8,595 nt of DNA from Actinomycetota bacterium (GTDB lineage: Bacteria; Actinomycetota; Actinomycetes; Actinomycetales; Actinomycetaceae): the NCBI GenBank assembly GCA_019425105.1, contig JAHYYD010000088.1, forward strand, positions 1 through 8,595, written 5' to 3'. The notes beneath the pieces are model-generated. The model was not told the DNA's origin, ran no database searches, and worked only from the letters and a program-made list of their open reading frames with translations. Each line of letters opens with the position of its first letter. The stretch's first letter is position 1. Below, piece by piece: positions 1-7,277 of the stretch. The position numbers and the translations under genes were made by a program.

Positions 1-715
1 GGCTGGATCCGGTTAGGTCAGTCTCCGGGATATCGGCCCGAGCATGCGAGATAAAAACACGAAGTCGGGGGCTGACCGATGAAGAAGCCATGCCTGCTTG
101 CTTCCAGAGAAGATTTTGTATGATCGCCTGTCCAATATCACGGACGAGCTCTCCGGGGGCGTGGGCGTTTTCGTGAAGGATAGCTCCTTGTCTACTTGTA
201 AGAGCGCTAATGGGAGGGATCGATATGTCGAGTCCCTGTTTGCCGATGATCGGAAAGATAAGGACACTGGGGGTGGCTGCTGAAGATGCAGTCTCGCGCA
301 ACGTGTGAAGACTCTTCAAGTACCTGGGCCATGCACTGTGTTTATCCTCTGATGCTTTGATCATGTGGCGGCCGATGACCGGGATAATGACAGTGAAGGG
401 GGATGCAGTGTCACTCGCTGAGTCCTGGTTGTGGGTCTGCTCATCGTGTGCTGTTGTGTCGACTGTACCGCAGCGTGTAGGGATCGGCGCAGGTGCATCG
501 CAGCCTGTGATGCGGGGATGAGAGCGAGAGAAAACCTCGATCGCGCTGCCCGCCAGGCCGGAGAAGTGCTCCGAATGGTAGTGGTTAACCAGCCTATCGA
601 AAACATCTCGACCGCATTTGTCTTTCGGATGCCAGACGACGTAGATGTCGAGCACTGTGGGGGAGGGGGCACTCAGGTTGGTTTGTGTGTGAGGTGTGAG
701 TGTATCGCGCATCAT
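1..715 (-). CDS. TIR-domain protein, 5' part (runs off left edge)
   Basis: An uninterrupted minus-strand frame of 238 codons starts at ATG 715 (a second ATG follows at 712) and leaves the window open, so only the N-terminal part is visible. Residues 21-65 carry a hydrophobic strand ending in YVVWHP, then FSGLAGSAIEVFSRS. Further hydrophobic strands lie near 107-116 (FTVIIPVIG) and 149-158 (VLIFPIIG), and RDIGQAIIQ is near 192-200. At 218-230 LRVFISHARADIP is a typical first strand of a TIR domain. From memory, bacterial proteins with a VVWHP-type TIR-like N-terminus and a C-terminal F(I/L)SH TIR domain form a family linked to NAD cleavage in anti-phage defence. The catalytic glutamate would lie beyond the window, so activity cannot be judged. 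Codon use includes ATA, AGA and TCA and is less GC-biased than the neighbours, which suggests an acquired gene. It has its own promoter and lies 303 bp downstream of the metal exporter. The frame is firm; the function is inferred. Confidence 0.8.
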   Translation of the reverse strand, partial: MMRDTLTPHTQTNLSAPSPTVLDIYVVWHPKDKCGRDVFDRLVNHYHSEHFSGLAGSAIEVFSRSHPRITGCDAPAPIPTRCGTVDTTAHDEQTHNQDSASDTASPFTVIIPVIGRHMIKASEDKHSAWPRYLKSLHTLRETASSAATPSVLIFPIIGKQGLDISIPPISALTSRQGAILHENAHAPGELVRDIGQAIIQNLLWKQAGMASSSVSPRLRVFISHARADIPETDLTGSS

Positions 716-723
716 ACTTAACT

Positions 724-751
724 ATCGTAGCTCATTGGTTGACTCTGACAA
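724..751 (-). promoter_or_regulatory. Promoter of the TIR gene, probably leaderless
   Basis: On the minus strand TTGTCA (751-746, one mismatch to TTGACA) is followed after 16 bp by TACGAT (729-724, fits TANNNT). The ATG at 715 is only 8 nt past the -10 box, so transcription would begin at or next to the start codon. No Shine-Dalgarno sequence lies before the ATG, and an in-frame TAG upstream (724-722) rules out a longer protein. Confidence 0.6.
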
Positions 752-917
752 GTGATTTACGCCTGTACTTCACTGACTTTCGCTCGGTCTGTCATTGCGA
801 TCTTAGAGTGGTGGATTCGGGTGGCATCGCTGGTTGGTGTTAGGGCTATATCCACCTGCGCTCTCATCGAGTACTACCGCGCGAATCGCACGAAGTAGTC
901 TCATCTGAGCTGAGCTT
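752..917. other. Intergenic stretch without recognised feature
   Basis: The gap between the metal exporter and the TIR gene (716-1018) holds the exporter's terminator hairpin and the TIR promoter. In 752-917 I see no convincing coding frame, RNA gene or repeat on either strand. Confidence 0.5.
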
Positions 918-945
918 GGGGGCCGCGCCGGCTGGCGTGGCCCCC
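918..945 (-). terminator. GC hairpin behind the CDF exporter
   Basis: GGGGGCCGCGCC (918-929) and GGCGTGGCCCCC (934-945) pair over 12 positions with one imperfect pair and a 4-nt loop. The hairpin lies 73 bp beyond the exporter's stop codon. No T-run follows, which is common for hairpin terminators in high-GC actinobacteria. It would isolate the exporter from the TIR gene downstream. Confidence 0.6.
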
Positions 946-1018
946 GACGTGTATCTGGGGGAGGTGGTGGGAGCGTGTAGCTCCCTCCGCCTCGCTGTTT
1001 GTGGGGACGAGGTGGCGG

Positions 1019-2050
1019 TTAGTGCTCCATGTGCTCGTGGCTCGCGTGCTCGGGGCATTCGAGCTGGAACGTGGAGTGGGCAATGGGGAAGTGGTGGCAC
1101 GCGCATTCGCCGAGTTCGTGGATGATGCGGTCGCGCGAAGGCCCGTCGGCCTCGTGCGTGACAGTCACGTGCGCGGTGACAGTCACGAGGTGGGAGGAGA
1201 CGGCCACCACGTGCAGGTCGTGCACGCCCAGCACGCCGTCGACGCCCATCATGTGCGCGCGCAGCTTGGTGACATCGACGCTGGCGGGGGTCTGTTCCAT
1301 GAGGATCGCGAGGGAGCGCTTCAGGAGGGACAGCGCGCGTGGAGCCATGAGGACCGCGATGAGCAGCGACGCGATCGCGTCCGCGCGCGCCCACCCGAAT
1401 GCCCACTCTGCGCCTGCCGCCAGGATCACCGCCAGGGAGCCGAGCGCGTCGTTCGCGACCTCCAGGAATGCTGCCTTCATGTTCAGGTTCGCGTCGCGCC
1501 CGCCAGCCAGGATCGCCAGAGAGACGACGTTCGCGAGCAGGCCGATGACGCCGACGAGAAGCATCGGGCCGGCCTCGACGGGCGGGGGAGAGACGAGGCG
1601 CCAGGCTGCCTCCCACGCGACCATCACGCTGATAATGAGGAGCATGCCGGCTTGCAGCGCGGCGGCCAGGACCTCGGAGCGCGCCCACCCCCACGTGTGC
1701 TTCTCGTCGCGCGGAAGGCGCGTCAGGCGAGCCGCGATGAGGGCGACGACCAAGCCGGACGCGTCGACAACCATGTGTCCCGCGTCCGCCGCCAGCGACA
1801 AGGACCCCGACCAGAAGGCGCCGAGCAACTCCGCGATGACGACGGCCCCTGTCACCGCGAGCGCCCACCCCAAGCGCTTGGCCGAGGCCCCCGCGTGGGA
1901 GTGATCGTGGCCGTGGCCGCCATGCCCGCCGCCCGCGAAGTGCGCGTGCTCGTGGGAGTGCGCCACGGCCTCGTCAATATGGGACGAGGCAGGGGCCGGG
2001 ACGCGGGAGGAAGCGGGCTCGAGGGGGGCAGTGGGGTTGCTGTCGGACAT
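1019..2050 (-). CDS. Cation diffusion facilitator (Zn2+/Co2+/Cd2+-type) efflux protein
   Basis: 343 residues, normal for the CDF family, which exports divalent metals from the cytoplasm by proton antiport as a dimer. A histidine-rich N-terminal tail (nine His in residues 31-52) precedes about six membrane helices from residue 60 to 250. A cytoplasmic C-terminal domain (about 255-335) follows, ending in another His-rich tail (HASHEHMEH). The TM2 metal site is clear: ADAGHMVVD, giving H92 and D96. In TM5 the pair is E197 and D201 (FLEVANDALGS); many Zn-type members have His in place of the Glu, so specificity for Zn is likely but not certain. The start at 2050 (MSDSNP) is preferred over an in-frame ATG at 2119, because a -10 box sits 7 nt before it and the longer version adds residues with no family resemblance. 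It is divergent from mdh. Long frames on both strands over this gene are shadows of its GC-rich codons. Confidence 0.92.
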   Translation of the reverse strand: MSDSNPTAPLEPASSRVPAPASSHIDEAVAHSHEHAHFAGGGHGGHGHDHSHAGASAKRLGWALAVTGAVVIAELLGAFWSGSLSLAADAGHMVVDASGLVVALIAARLTRLPRDEKHTWGWARSEVLAAALQAGMLLIISVMVAWEAAWRLVSPPPVEAGPMLLVGVIGLLANVVSLAILAGGRDANLNMKAAFLEVANDALGSLAVILAAGAEWAFGWARADAIASLLIAVLMAPRALSLLKRSLAILMEQTPASVDVTKLRAHMMGVDGVLGVHDLHVVAVSSHLVTVTAHVTVTHEADGPSRDRIIHELGECACHHFPIAHSTFQLECPEHASHEHMEH

Positions 2051-2063
2051 ACGCCCTACTATA
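2051..2063 (-). promoter_or_regulatory. -10 box giving a leaderless exporter mRNA
   Basis: On the minus strand TATAGT (2063-2058) is followed by exactly 7 nt (AGGGCGT) and then the ATG. This places the expected transcription start on the A of the start codon. No good -35 box is visible at the usual distance. The same spacing occurs before purU. Confidence 0.55.
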
Positions 2064-2175
2064 CGGCGGGGCGGCATGAGCGCGGGAGAGCCTAGCATGC
2101 CGTGTATGTCGCAGATCACTGTTCGGCTGTCTCGTCTTGGGACTGGGTGCCCGGGTCGAACTGTGACCGACGACG

Positions 2176-2181
2176 TATCCT
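2176..2181 (+). promoter_or_regulatory. Candidate -10 box for mdh
   Basis: TATCCT fits TANNNT and would give a leader of roughly 60 nt before mdh. There is no clear -35 hexamer at 16-18 bp. It lies in the 201-bp gap shared with the divergent exporter. Confidence 0.3.
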
Positions 2182-2212
2182 AGGGGCAGAGCGCGGAGAA
2201 CACCGCGACTGA

Positions 2213-3241
<1,029 letters not shown>

Positions 3242-3271
3242 GGCTACCGCCCTCGTGGCGGTTGGTGGGAA

Positions 3272-3307
3272 GGGCGCGCGCCCGGCTGATTGGCCGGGCG
3301 CGCGCCC
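3272..3307 (+). terminator. Strong GC hairpin terminator after mdh
   Basis: A perfect 15-bp inverted repeat (GGGCGCGCGCCCGGC at 3272-3286 and its complement at 3293-3307) encloses the 6-nt loop TGATTG, 30 bp beyond the mdh stop. No T-run follows. Each arm also contains the self-complementary GGGCGCGCGCCC. Confidence 0.8.
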
Positions 3308-3382
3308 GCATGTGTGCGGGGTGTTGCTGGGTTGTGTGGAGTTGCGGCTCCCGGTGGCTGCTGCGCTCGAAGGGGCGTGTGC

Positions 3383-3400
3383 ATGAAACGCGCGTGAAAC
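3383..3400 (+). repeat. Paired-heptamer motif, left copy
   Basis: ATGAAAC-GCGC-GTGAAAC: two near-identical heptamers spaced 11 bp start to start. A 19-bp stretch (3384-3402) recurs exactly at 6277-6295. See the right-hand copies at 6181 and 6276. Confidence 0.7.
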
Positions 3401-3488
3401 CGAGAGGCCGTGGCGCTTCGGCGACGTGCGGCAGACCCGCATCATGGAGCGATTCACTAGATACGGCAGCAAAGCGCTAGATAGCATG

Positions 3489-3539
3489 GCATTGCACTGC
3501 TTACTATCCAGTGCAATGCTGTGCTAAGTAGTGCAATGC
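3489..3539 (+). repeat. Box array A (one inverted, two direct arms)
   Basis: GCATTGCACT (3489-3498) is the perfect inverse of AGTGCAATGC at 3510-3519, which recurs at 3530-3539. The direct arms are 20 bp apart, and so are the inverted and first direct box. The left arm can pair with either right arm. CTAAG and CTGAG follow the two direct boxes. Positions 3510-3554 align without gaps to 3675-3719 of array B (32 of 45 identical). Confidence 0.75.
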
Positions 3540-3626
3540 CGCTGAGTAACAAGCCCATGTGCGGCGCCTGCTCCATCGCTACTCCAACGAGACTCCAGCT
3601 GAGCCGTGCCGGGCAGCCCTGCACCA

Positions 3627-3708
3627 GTTAGGGAGCATTACACCGGTTAGGGAGCATTACACTGGCTCCGAGCTGGTGTAATACCCCGCTAAGTGGTGTA
3701 ACACCACT
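3627..3708 (+). repeat. Box array B (two inverted, two direct arms)
   Basis: GTTAGGGAGCATTACAC occurs at 3627-3643 and 3646-3662 (period 19). Direct arms GTGTAAT (3676-3682) and GTGTAAC (3696-3702) follow at a 20-bp period. The second left arm and first right arm form a 12-bp hairpin (ATTACACTGGCT 3656-3667 with AGCTGGTGTAAT 3671-3682). It contains two G-T pairs and a 3-nt loop, so it is more stable in RNA of the plus strand. The last box is itself a 17-bp palindrome (AGTGGTGT-A-ACACCACT, 3692-3708). Confidence 0.75.
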
Positions 3709-3887
3709 GAGGGACAAGCATCATTGCGGCCTGATGCCTACTAAGCGTCGGTGAGGACCATGTGAGCGGCCGCGGGTCAGTGAAATGGTGCGTAGTGTCG
3801 GACCTGTTGGCGGGGGCCTAGCTGTCCTTGACTCGTATCCGTGCTTCCGCTTGTAGCCGATCTGGTCGTGCGCCCCATTGGTGGGCG

Positions 3888-3931
3888 TTGCACCCGCTCT
3901 GATCGGGTGTAGCGCTCCCCATCGGGTGCAG
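3888..3931 (+). repeat. Box array E (one inverted, two direct arms)
   Basis: TTGCACCC (3888-3895) is followed by GGGTGTAG (3905-3912) and GGGTGCAG (3924-3931). The direct boxes are 19 bp apart, and both are preceded by ATC. The layout matches array A with a different box. It is shorter and less certain than A and B. Confidence 0.55.
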
Positions 3932-4117
3932 TCTTCAAAATTTCGCACGTAATTCGATTGAGGTTGCTTCGACATTTGAACTCAGAACATCGAAATTCTG
4001 CTGTTTCTGTGTTCTCGCGACTTTGTGGTATCGAGGAGTTACCTGCGAAATTGTTGGTCAAGTGTTTCGGATGTGAATGGGTGTGAAATCGTTAGGAGGC
4101 AATTGTATTAGCCATTT
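3932..4117. other. AT-rich non-coding stretch
   Basis: The gap between the last repeat array and the stop codon of the membrane-protein gene is visibly AT-richer than the mdh side. I find no convincing frame, hairpin terminator or RNA gene in it. It would be the 3' untranslated region of the minus-strand gene. Confidence 0.5.
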
Positions 4118-5779
4118 CTATTCTTCAGTGTCATCATATTCGTCCTCGACGTAGCCTCCAGTTTGCCATGAGCCGACCAAAGGTTCGAGTGTGGTTGGAT
4201 AAATCTTCTCTGAAAATGTGTATGGCTGTGGCTCGTCTTCATTGAAGGAGAATAATAGCGGCCGCTTGTCGTCATAGTTGGCGGGATTAATCACCTCGTT
4301 GCCTGAGAAGAAAATGCTGTGTGGGTGCGATAGCCCGTCGTTGTCATAGATGTCAATGGGCTGATTATGTGCTGGGGGGAAGAAGGTGTTCCATTGGATG
4401 TATAATGTTGGTTCCTTGATGTTCTGCTCGTTACGTACCTTTATTTCTTTAAATCGCCAGAAGAATATAATGCAGAGTTCAGTTATGATGTTCTCTTCGA
4501 TGTAAATTTCAGCTAAGTTGTTGCTGAGCCATATGTCAAGTGTTGAAATCTGGCAATTTGTTAGTGCAAAATTCCTTGTCCTGCTGGGTGGATTTTCAAC
4601 GTCGTCAGGAGTGTGTAACGTCACTTTGCTGTGAATGCAAAGTGATGTGCAGGTGCAATTGATCAAATTTTGAGTCATGCATCTGCAGTTTCCGTCCGTA
4701 GCCTGTGCTCTGCATTGGCAGTCGATGTCGCATCTGCATCTGGCGGACATAAAGGTGCAGTGATCGAAGGTGTATCTTCCGTAAGGGGCTGAAGGGGTGT
4801 AGATGATAAGTTCGCTGGGGTTGGATCGGATCGTTGTGTAACTGACGAATACCTTACCTTTGCACTGTGGTATAGAGTTTGTCCCAATCTTGCATTTTTT
4901 ATGCTCGCCGCCAATTGTTATGTTGTTGTGTAATTTTGCTGAGTCCCACGTGAGTGAATCTATGATTGAGTTCTGAATGGTGACTGATTGTTGAAAATCT
5001 GAATTGCTGAAATCCAACGTTGCGTTTGTGGAGAGATTTGTAATTGCTATCGGCGGCAGGATTCTACAATCAGTTATCATGATTGGTTCCCGTGTCCAGT
5101 CTGCATACTGTCGGTCACTCTGGCGAGAGTTGATCCTTTTGAGGATTGTGTCAAATATTTGCTTTTGGATTGATTCGTGTTCTCCTTCTGTTCCCTCGGA
5201 GCTTAGGGTCAGGCCTTCGTGGCGAACCTGGAGGCAGAGTGTGTCGATGATGTGGCGCTGTAGCTGCTGTTTTTCGGTGTCGTTCAGAAGGGCGCTATGG
5301 GCTGCTGAATCTGCCAGTTCTGCTAGCAGCGCAACTGCGCTGAGACGTAGGCCAGGATTCTTCGATCCGAGGAGCTGGTAAATCTGTTCGCGGCGCTTCC
5401 AATAGTCGTCGCGTTCGATTGCTGCCTGTGCTTGCTTTGCGTTAACCGCGTTGTCGTGGCTTCTCTGCTGCCAGGCTGAAAATGCGAAGCCTGCGCCGGC
5501 GATTGTGGCGCAGAGCTTCATGGCATCGGCTGAAGGCCAGTGAAATGTTCCGCGCCAATTCACTGCGAATGCTAGAGCGATCAAGAAGCCGGCCCCTGCG
5601 ATCCATACCGGGGTTGTCCAATGCATCAGGTGCTTTGGCAGGGTTTTGAGGCGCGCAGGTTCGTTGTCGTCCTTTTTGTCGCGCTTCCAGAACTTCAGTT
5701 TCTTGAAGAAGGTCCCTCGTGTCGAGGTGTTGTCCTCTGGGTCGTTGGCGCTCGCGCGCTCATCGTCGGCGGGGACCAT
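4118..5779 (-). CDS. Two-helix membrane protein, pentapeptide-repeat-like, Cys-rich
   Basis: 553 residues from ATG 5779, chosen because AAAGGAG (5791-5785) precedes it by 5 nt; an in-frame ATG at 5857 lacks such a site. A charged N-terminus (FFKKLKFWKRDKK) leads to two hydrophobic helices (about 54-74 and 85-103), so both ends should be cytoplasmic. Residues 127-188 (REQIYQLLGS, then RLSAVALLAELAD) resemble the helical segment that precedes pentapeptide repeats in many actinobacterial membrane proteins. From about 235 the sequence is strand-rich and irregular (TLDFSNSDFQQSVTIQNSII), suggesting a degenerate beta-helix rather than clean A(D/N)LXX repeats. Residues 341-381 hold ten cysteines, including four CxC pairs (348/350, 354/356, 365/367, 375/377). 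The tail is acidic. The gene is much AT-richer than its neighbours, especially its 3' half, and has a TTA codon (Leu509), so it was probably acquired. Its function is unknown; scaffold, metal-binding and defence-related roles are guesses. Confidence 0.85.
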   Translation of the reverse strand: MVPADDERASANDPEDNTSTRGTFFKKLKFWKRDKKDDNEPARLKTLPKHLMHWTTPVWIAGAGFLIALAFAVNWRGTFHWPSADAMKLCATIAGAGFAFSAWQQRSHDNAVNAKQAQAAIERDDYWKRREQIYQLLGSKNPGLRLSAVALLAELADSAAHSALLNDTEKQQLQRHIIDTLCLQVRHEGLTLSSEGTEGEHESIQKQIFDTILKRINSRQSDRQYADWTREPIMITDCRILPPIAITNLSTNATLDFSNSDFQQSVTIQNSIIDSLTWDSAKLHNNITIGGEHKKCKIGTNSIPQCKGKVFVSYTTIRSNPSELIIYTPSAPYGRYTFDHCTFMSARCRCDIDCQCRAQATDGNCRCMTQNLINCTCTSLCIHSKVTLHTPDDVENPPSRTRNFALTNCQISTLDIWLSNNLAEIYIEENIITELCIIFFWRFKEIKVRNEQNIKEPTLYIQWNTFFPPAHNQPIDIYDNDGLSHPHSIFFSGNEVINPANYDDKRPLLFSFNEDEPQPYTFSEKIYPTTLEPLVGSWQTGGYVEDEYDDTEE

Positions 5780-5784
5780 GCTGG

Positions 5785-5791
5785 CTCCTTT
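5785..5791 (-). promoter_or_regulatory. Shine-Dalgarno site deciding the start at 5779
   Basis: AAAGGAG on the minus strand, 5 nt before ATG 5779. The alternative ATG at 5857 has no comparable site. Confidence 0.7.
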
Positions 5792-5855
5792 GCTTTGGTT
5801 CACTGCTTCGCATCGTAGCAGCCTGTCCAAGGGGAACGGTCGTACGCAGGCGGTC

Positions 5856-5887
5856 AAACTAGCTTTGGTGTCAAGCGAATATTCGCT
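5856..5887 (-). promoter_or_regulatory. Candidate promoter with 14-bp palindromic operator
   Basis: AGCGAATATTCGCT (5874-5887) is a perfect palindrome. On the minus strand TAGTTT (5861-5856, fits TANNNT) lies 12 bp downstream of it, so the palindrome would overlie the -35 region. TTGACA (5874-5869) abuts the palindrome but has no -10 box at 17 bp. A dimeric repressor site for the membrane-protein gene is a reasonable reading. The regulator is not identifiable. Confidence 0.45.
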
Positions 5888-5960
5888 CGGGTCCTGTGGC
5901 CCGCATTTCCACTGCGTGGAGTGTGGCAGCTGGGTCCGATGGGTGGTGCCGCGGGCCCAT

Positions 5961-6090
5961 TAACTGGAGAGTTAACCCGCTTGGTGGCAGTGCTGGCGGC
6001 GCGCCGAGGCCGCCACCTAAGGGGTTAACGTGCGCATTGAGGGGTTAAGGGTGCCACCTGGAGGGTTAAGGCTGCCACCTAGTGGGTTGA
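5961..6090 (+). repeat. Box array C (inverted arm plus four direct arms)
   Basis: Inverted arm GTTAACCC (5971-5978), with a partial TTAAC before it (5960-5964), is followed by GGGTTAAC (6022-6029), GGGTTAAG (6042 and 6063) and GGGTTGA (6084), spaced 20, 21 and 21 bp. The inverted arm and first direct arm pair over 8 bp. Across a 4x4 internal loop the fold continues with GGTGGC/GCCACC (5983-5988, 6012-6017), making a long hairpin. TAAG and TTGAG precede direct boxes here, as CTAAG precedes the last direct box of arrays A and B. It lies between the divergent membrane-protein gene and purU. Confidence 0.7.
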
Positions 6091-6180
6091 CGTGCCTGCG
6101 GTTGTGCCGGTTGGCCAAGTTTGGGGCTGGCTCGGGCTTGTGGCCACAGGTATTTGGCTGAGAATGCGGATGTTTCATTC

Positions 6181-6198
6181 GTGAAACGCACGTGAAAC
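6181..6198 (+). repeat. Paired-heptamer motif, first right copy
   Basis: GTGAAAC-GCAC-GTGAAAC. A third, inverted half-site precedes it (GTTTCA at 6172-6177), so GTTTCA-TTCG-TGAAAC (6172-6187) is also a palindrome. Confidence 0.7.
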
Positions 6199-6204
6199 TG
6201 GGCC

Positions 6205-6222
6205 GCTGGCGCTGGCGCTGGC
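6205..6222 (+). repeat. GCTGGC hexamer, three tandem copies
   Basis: GCTGGC is repeated exactly three times between the two right-hand heptamer-pair motifs. It is a short microsatellite with no assigned role. Confidence 0.6.
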
Positions 6223-6275
6223 ACCGCAACAGGCATAGGCGCAGGTACAGGGAGGCGTGCTGGCCCTGGCGGCTC

Positions 6276-6293
6276 GTGAAACGCGCGTGAAAC
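6276..6293 (+). repeat. Paired-heptamer motif, second right copy
   Basis: GTGAAAC-GCGC-GTGAAAC, followed by CGTGGCG; a CGTGGCG also occurs just after the left copy (3409-3415). It lies about 115 bp upstream of the purU -10 box. Confidence 0.7.
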
Positions 6294-6409
6294 CGTGGCG
6301 GCACCCGACCAAGCGGCAACCCCGCCCGCAACAACTCAACAACACCCCTCAACCCCGTGGCCTCCCCCGCAAACCCTGCCCCGGCCTCGTTCGTGGGTAT
6401 GAACCTCGT

Positions 6410-6422
6410 TAGACTGGGACGC
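6410..6422 (+). promoter_or_regulatory. -10 box giving a leaderless purU mRNA
   Basis: TAGACT (6410-6415) is followed by 7 nt (GGGACGC) and then ATG 6423. This is the same geometry as the metal exporter. No Shine-Dalgarno site is present, and no clear -35 box is seen. Confidence 0.55.
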
Positions 6423-7277
6423 ATGACTGAAAACGCGCAGCTTGTTGTGACCCTGTCCTGCCCGGACCGCCCCGGCATCGTGCATGCCGTGACCGGCGTG
6501 ATCGGTGAGTCCGGCGGCAATGTCATCCAGTCCCAGCAGTTCGGCGATCCCGACACGGGCACCTTCTTTATGCGCGTCGAGGTCGACTCGCCGCGGGGCC
6601 GCGCGCCCATCGACGAGGGTCTGGCCGCCGTCGCCGAAGAATTTAATGCCACCTACCGCGTCGACGACCTGGGCCGTAAGCTGCGCACGATCATCATGGT
6701 CTCCCGCGAGGGGCACTGCCTCACCGACCTCCTGTACCGCCAGCAAACCCAGGGCCTGCCCATCGACGTCATCGCGGTCGTTGGCAATCACCCGGACCTG
6801 GCACCCGTCGCCCAGTTCTACGGCGTCCCCTTCCTGAACATTCCCGTCACGAAGGACACGAAGGCCCAGGCGGAGCGCCAGCTCCTCGACCTCATCGCCT
6901 CCGAAAAGGTTGAGCTCGTCGTCCTGGCCCGCTACATGCAGATCCTCTCCGACGAGGTCTGCCGCGCCATGCAGGGCCGCGTCATCAACATCCACCACTC
7001 GTTCCTGCCGTCCTTCAAGGGTGCGCGCCCTTACGCGCAGGCCCACGATCGCGGCGTCAAGCTGATCGGCGCGACCGCCCACTACGTGACCGCCGACCTG
7101 GACGAGGGGCCGATCATCGAGCAGGACGTCACCCGCGTCTCTCACGCCGATTCGACGCCGGACATGGTGGCGCTCGGCCAGGACGTGGAGCGCCGCGTCC
7201 TCGCGCAGGCCGTTCGCTTCCACGCGGAGCGCCGCGTCCTCATGAACGGCAACCGAACGGTCGTCTTCTCCCGCTGA
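6423..7277 (+). CDS. purU: Formyltetrahydrofolate deformylase
   Basis: 284 residues, typical for PurU, which hydrolyses 10-formyl-THF to formate and THF and so balances the one-carbon pool. An ACT domain opens the protein (about 7-80; CPDRPGIVHAVTGVI). A formyltransferase-type domain follows (about 87-270). The catalytic set is visible: N189 and H191 in NIHHSFLPSFKGA and D227 in DLDEGPIIEQ. The N-to-D spacing of 38 matches the 106/144 pair remembered for GAR transformylase. The ACT domain separates it from PurN. The start at 6423 (MTENAQ) is chosen because the ACT domain begins there and a -10 box sits 7 nt before. In-frame GTG 6357 and ATG 6399 would add proline/alanine-rich residues upstream of that box. 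It is divergent from the Cys-rich membrane-protein gene. Confidence 0.95.
   Translation: MTENAQLVVTLSCPDRPGIVHAVTGVIGESGGNVIQSQQFGDPDTGTFFMRVEVDSPRGRAPIDEGLAAVAEEFNATYRVDDLGRKLRTIIMVSREGHCLTDLLYRQQTQGLPIDVIAVVGNHPDLAPVAQFYGVPFLNIPVTKDTKAQAERQLLDLIASEKVELVVLARYMQILSDEVCRAMQGRVINIHHSFLPSFKGARPYAQAHDRGVKLIGATAHYVTADLDEGPIIEQDVTRVSHADSTPDMVALGQDVERRVLAQAVRFHAERRVLMNGNRTVVFSR

Noticed and set aside
98..721. Plus-strand open frames at 98-283 and 431-721, and a minus-strand frame at 361-672
   Set aside because: They lie over the 715-1 minus-strand frame, which is open throughout and gives recognisable TIR-type motifs. The others have odd composition and no motif.
864..2095. Long frames over the exporter (334 codons minus from 1868, 364 codons plus from 1001)
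   Set aside because: They are rich in Arg, His and Gly or Arg, Asp and Gln, typical of GC-bias shadows. The exporter frame alone has transmembrane helices and CDF motifs.
3489..3708. CRISPR array
   Set aside because: The repeats are only about 7-17 bp with 19-20 bp periods, include inverted copies and leave no spacers of CRISPR length.
6017..6090. Seven-residue protein repeat (NPLGGSL/NPPGGTL) in a minus-strand frame
   Set aside because: It arises because two units of array C are 21 bp apart and so stay in frame. The frame overlaps the purU promoter and start and has no other sign of coding.
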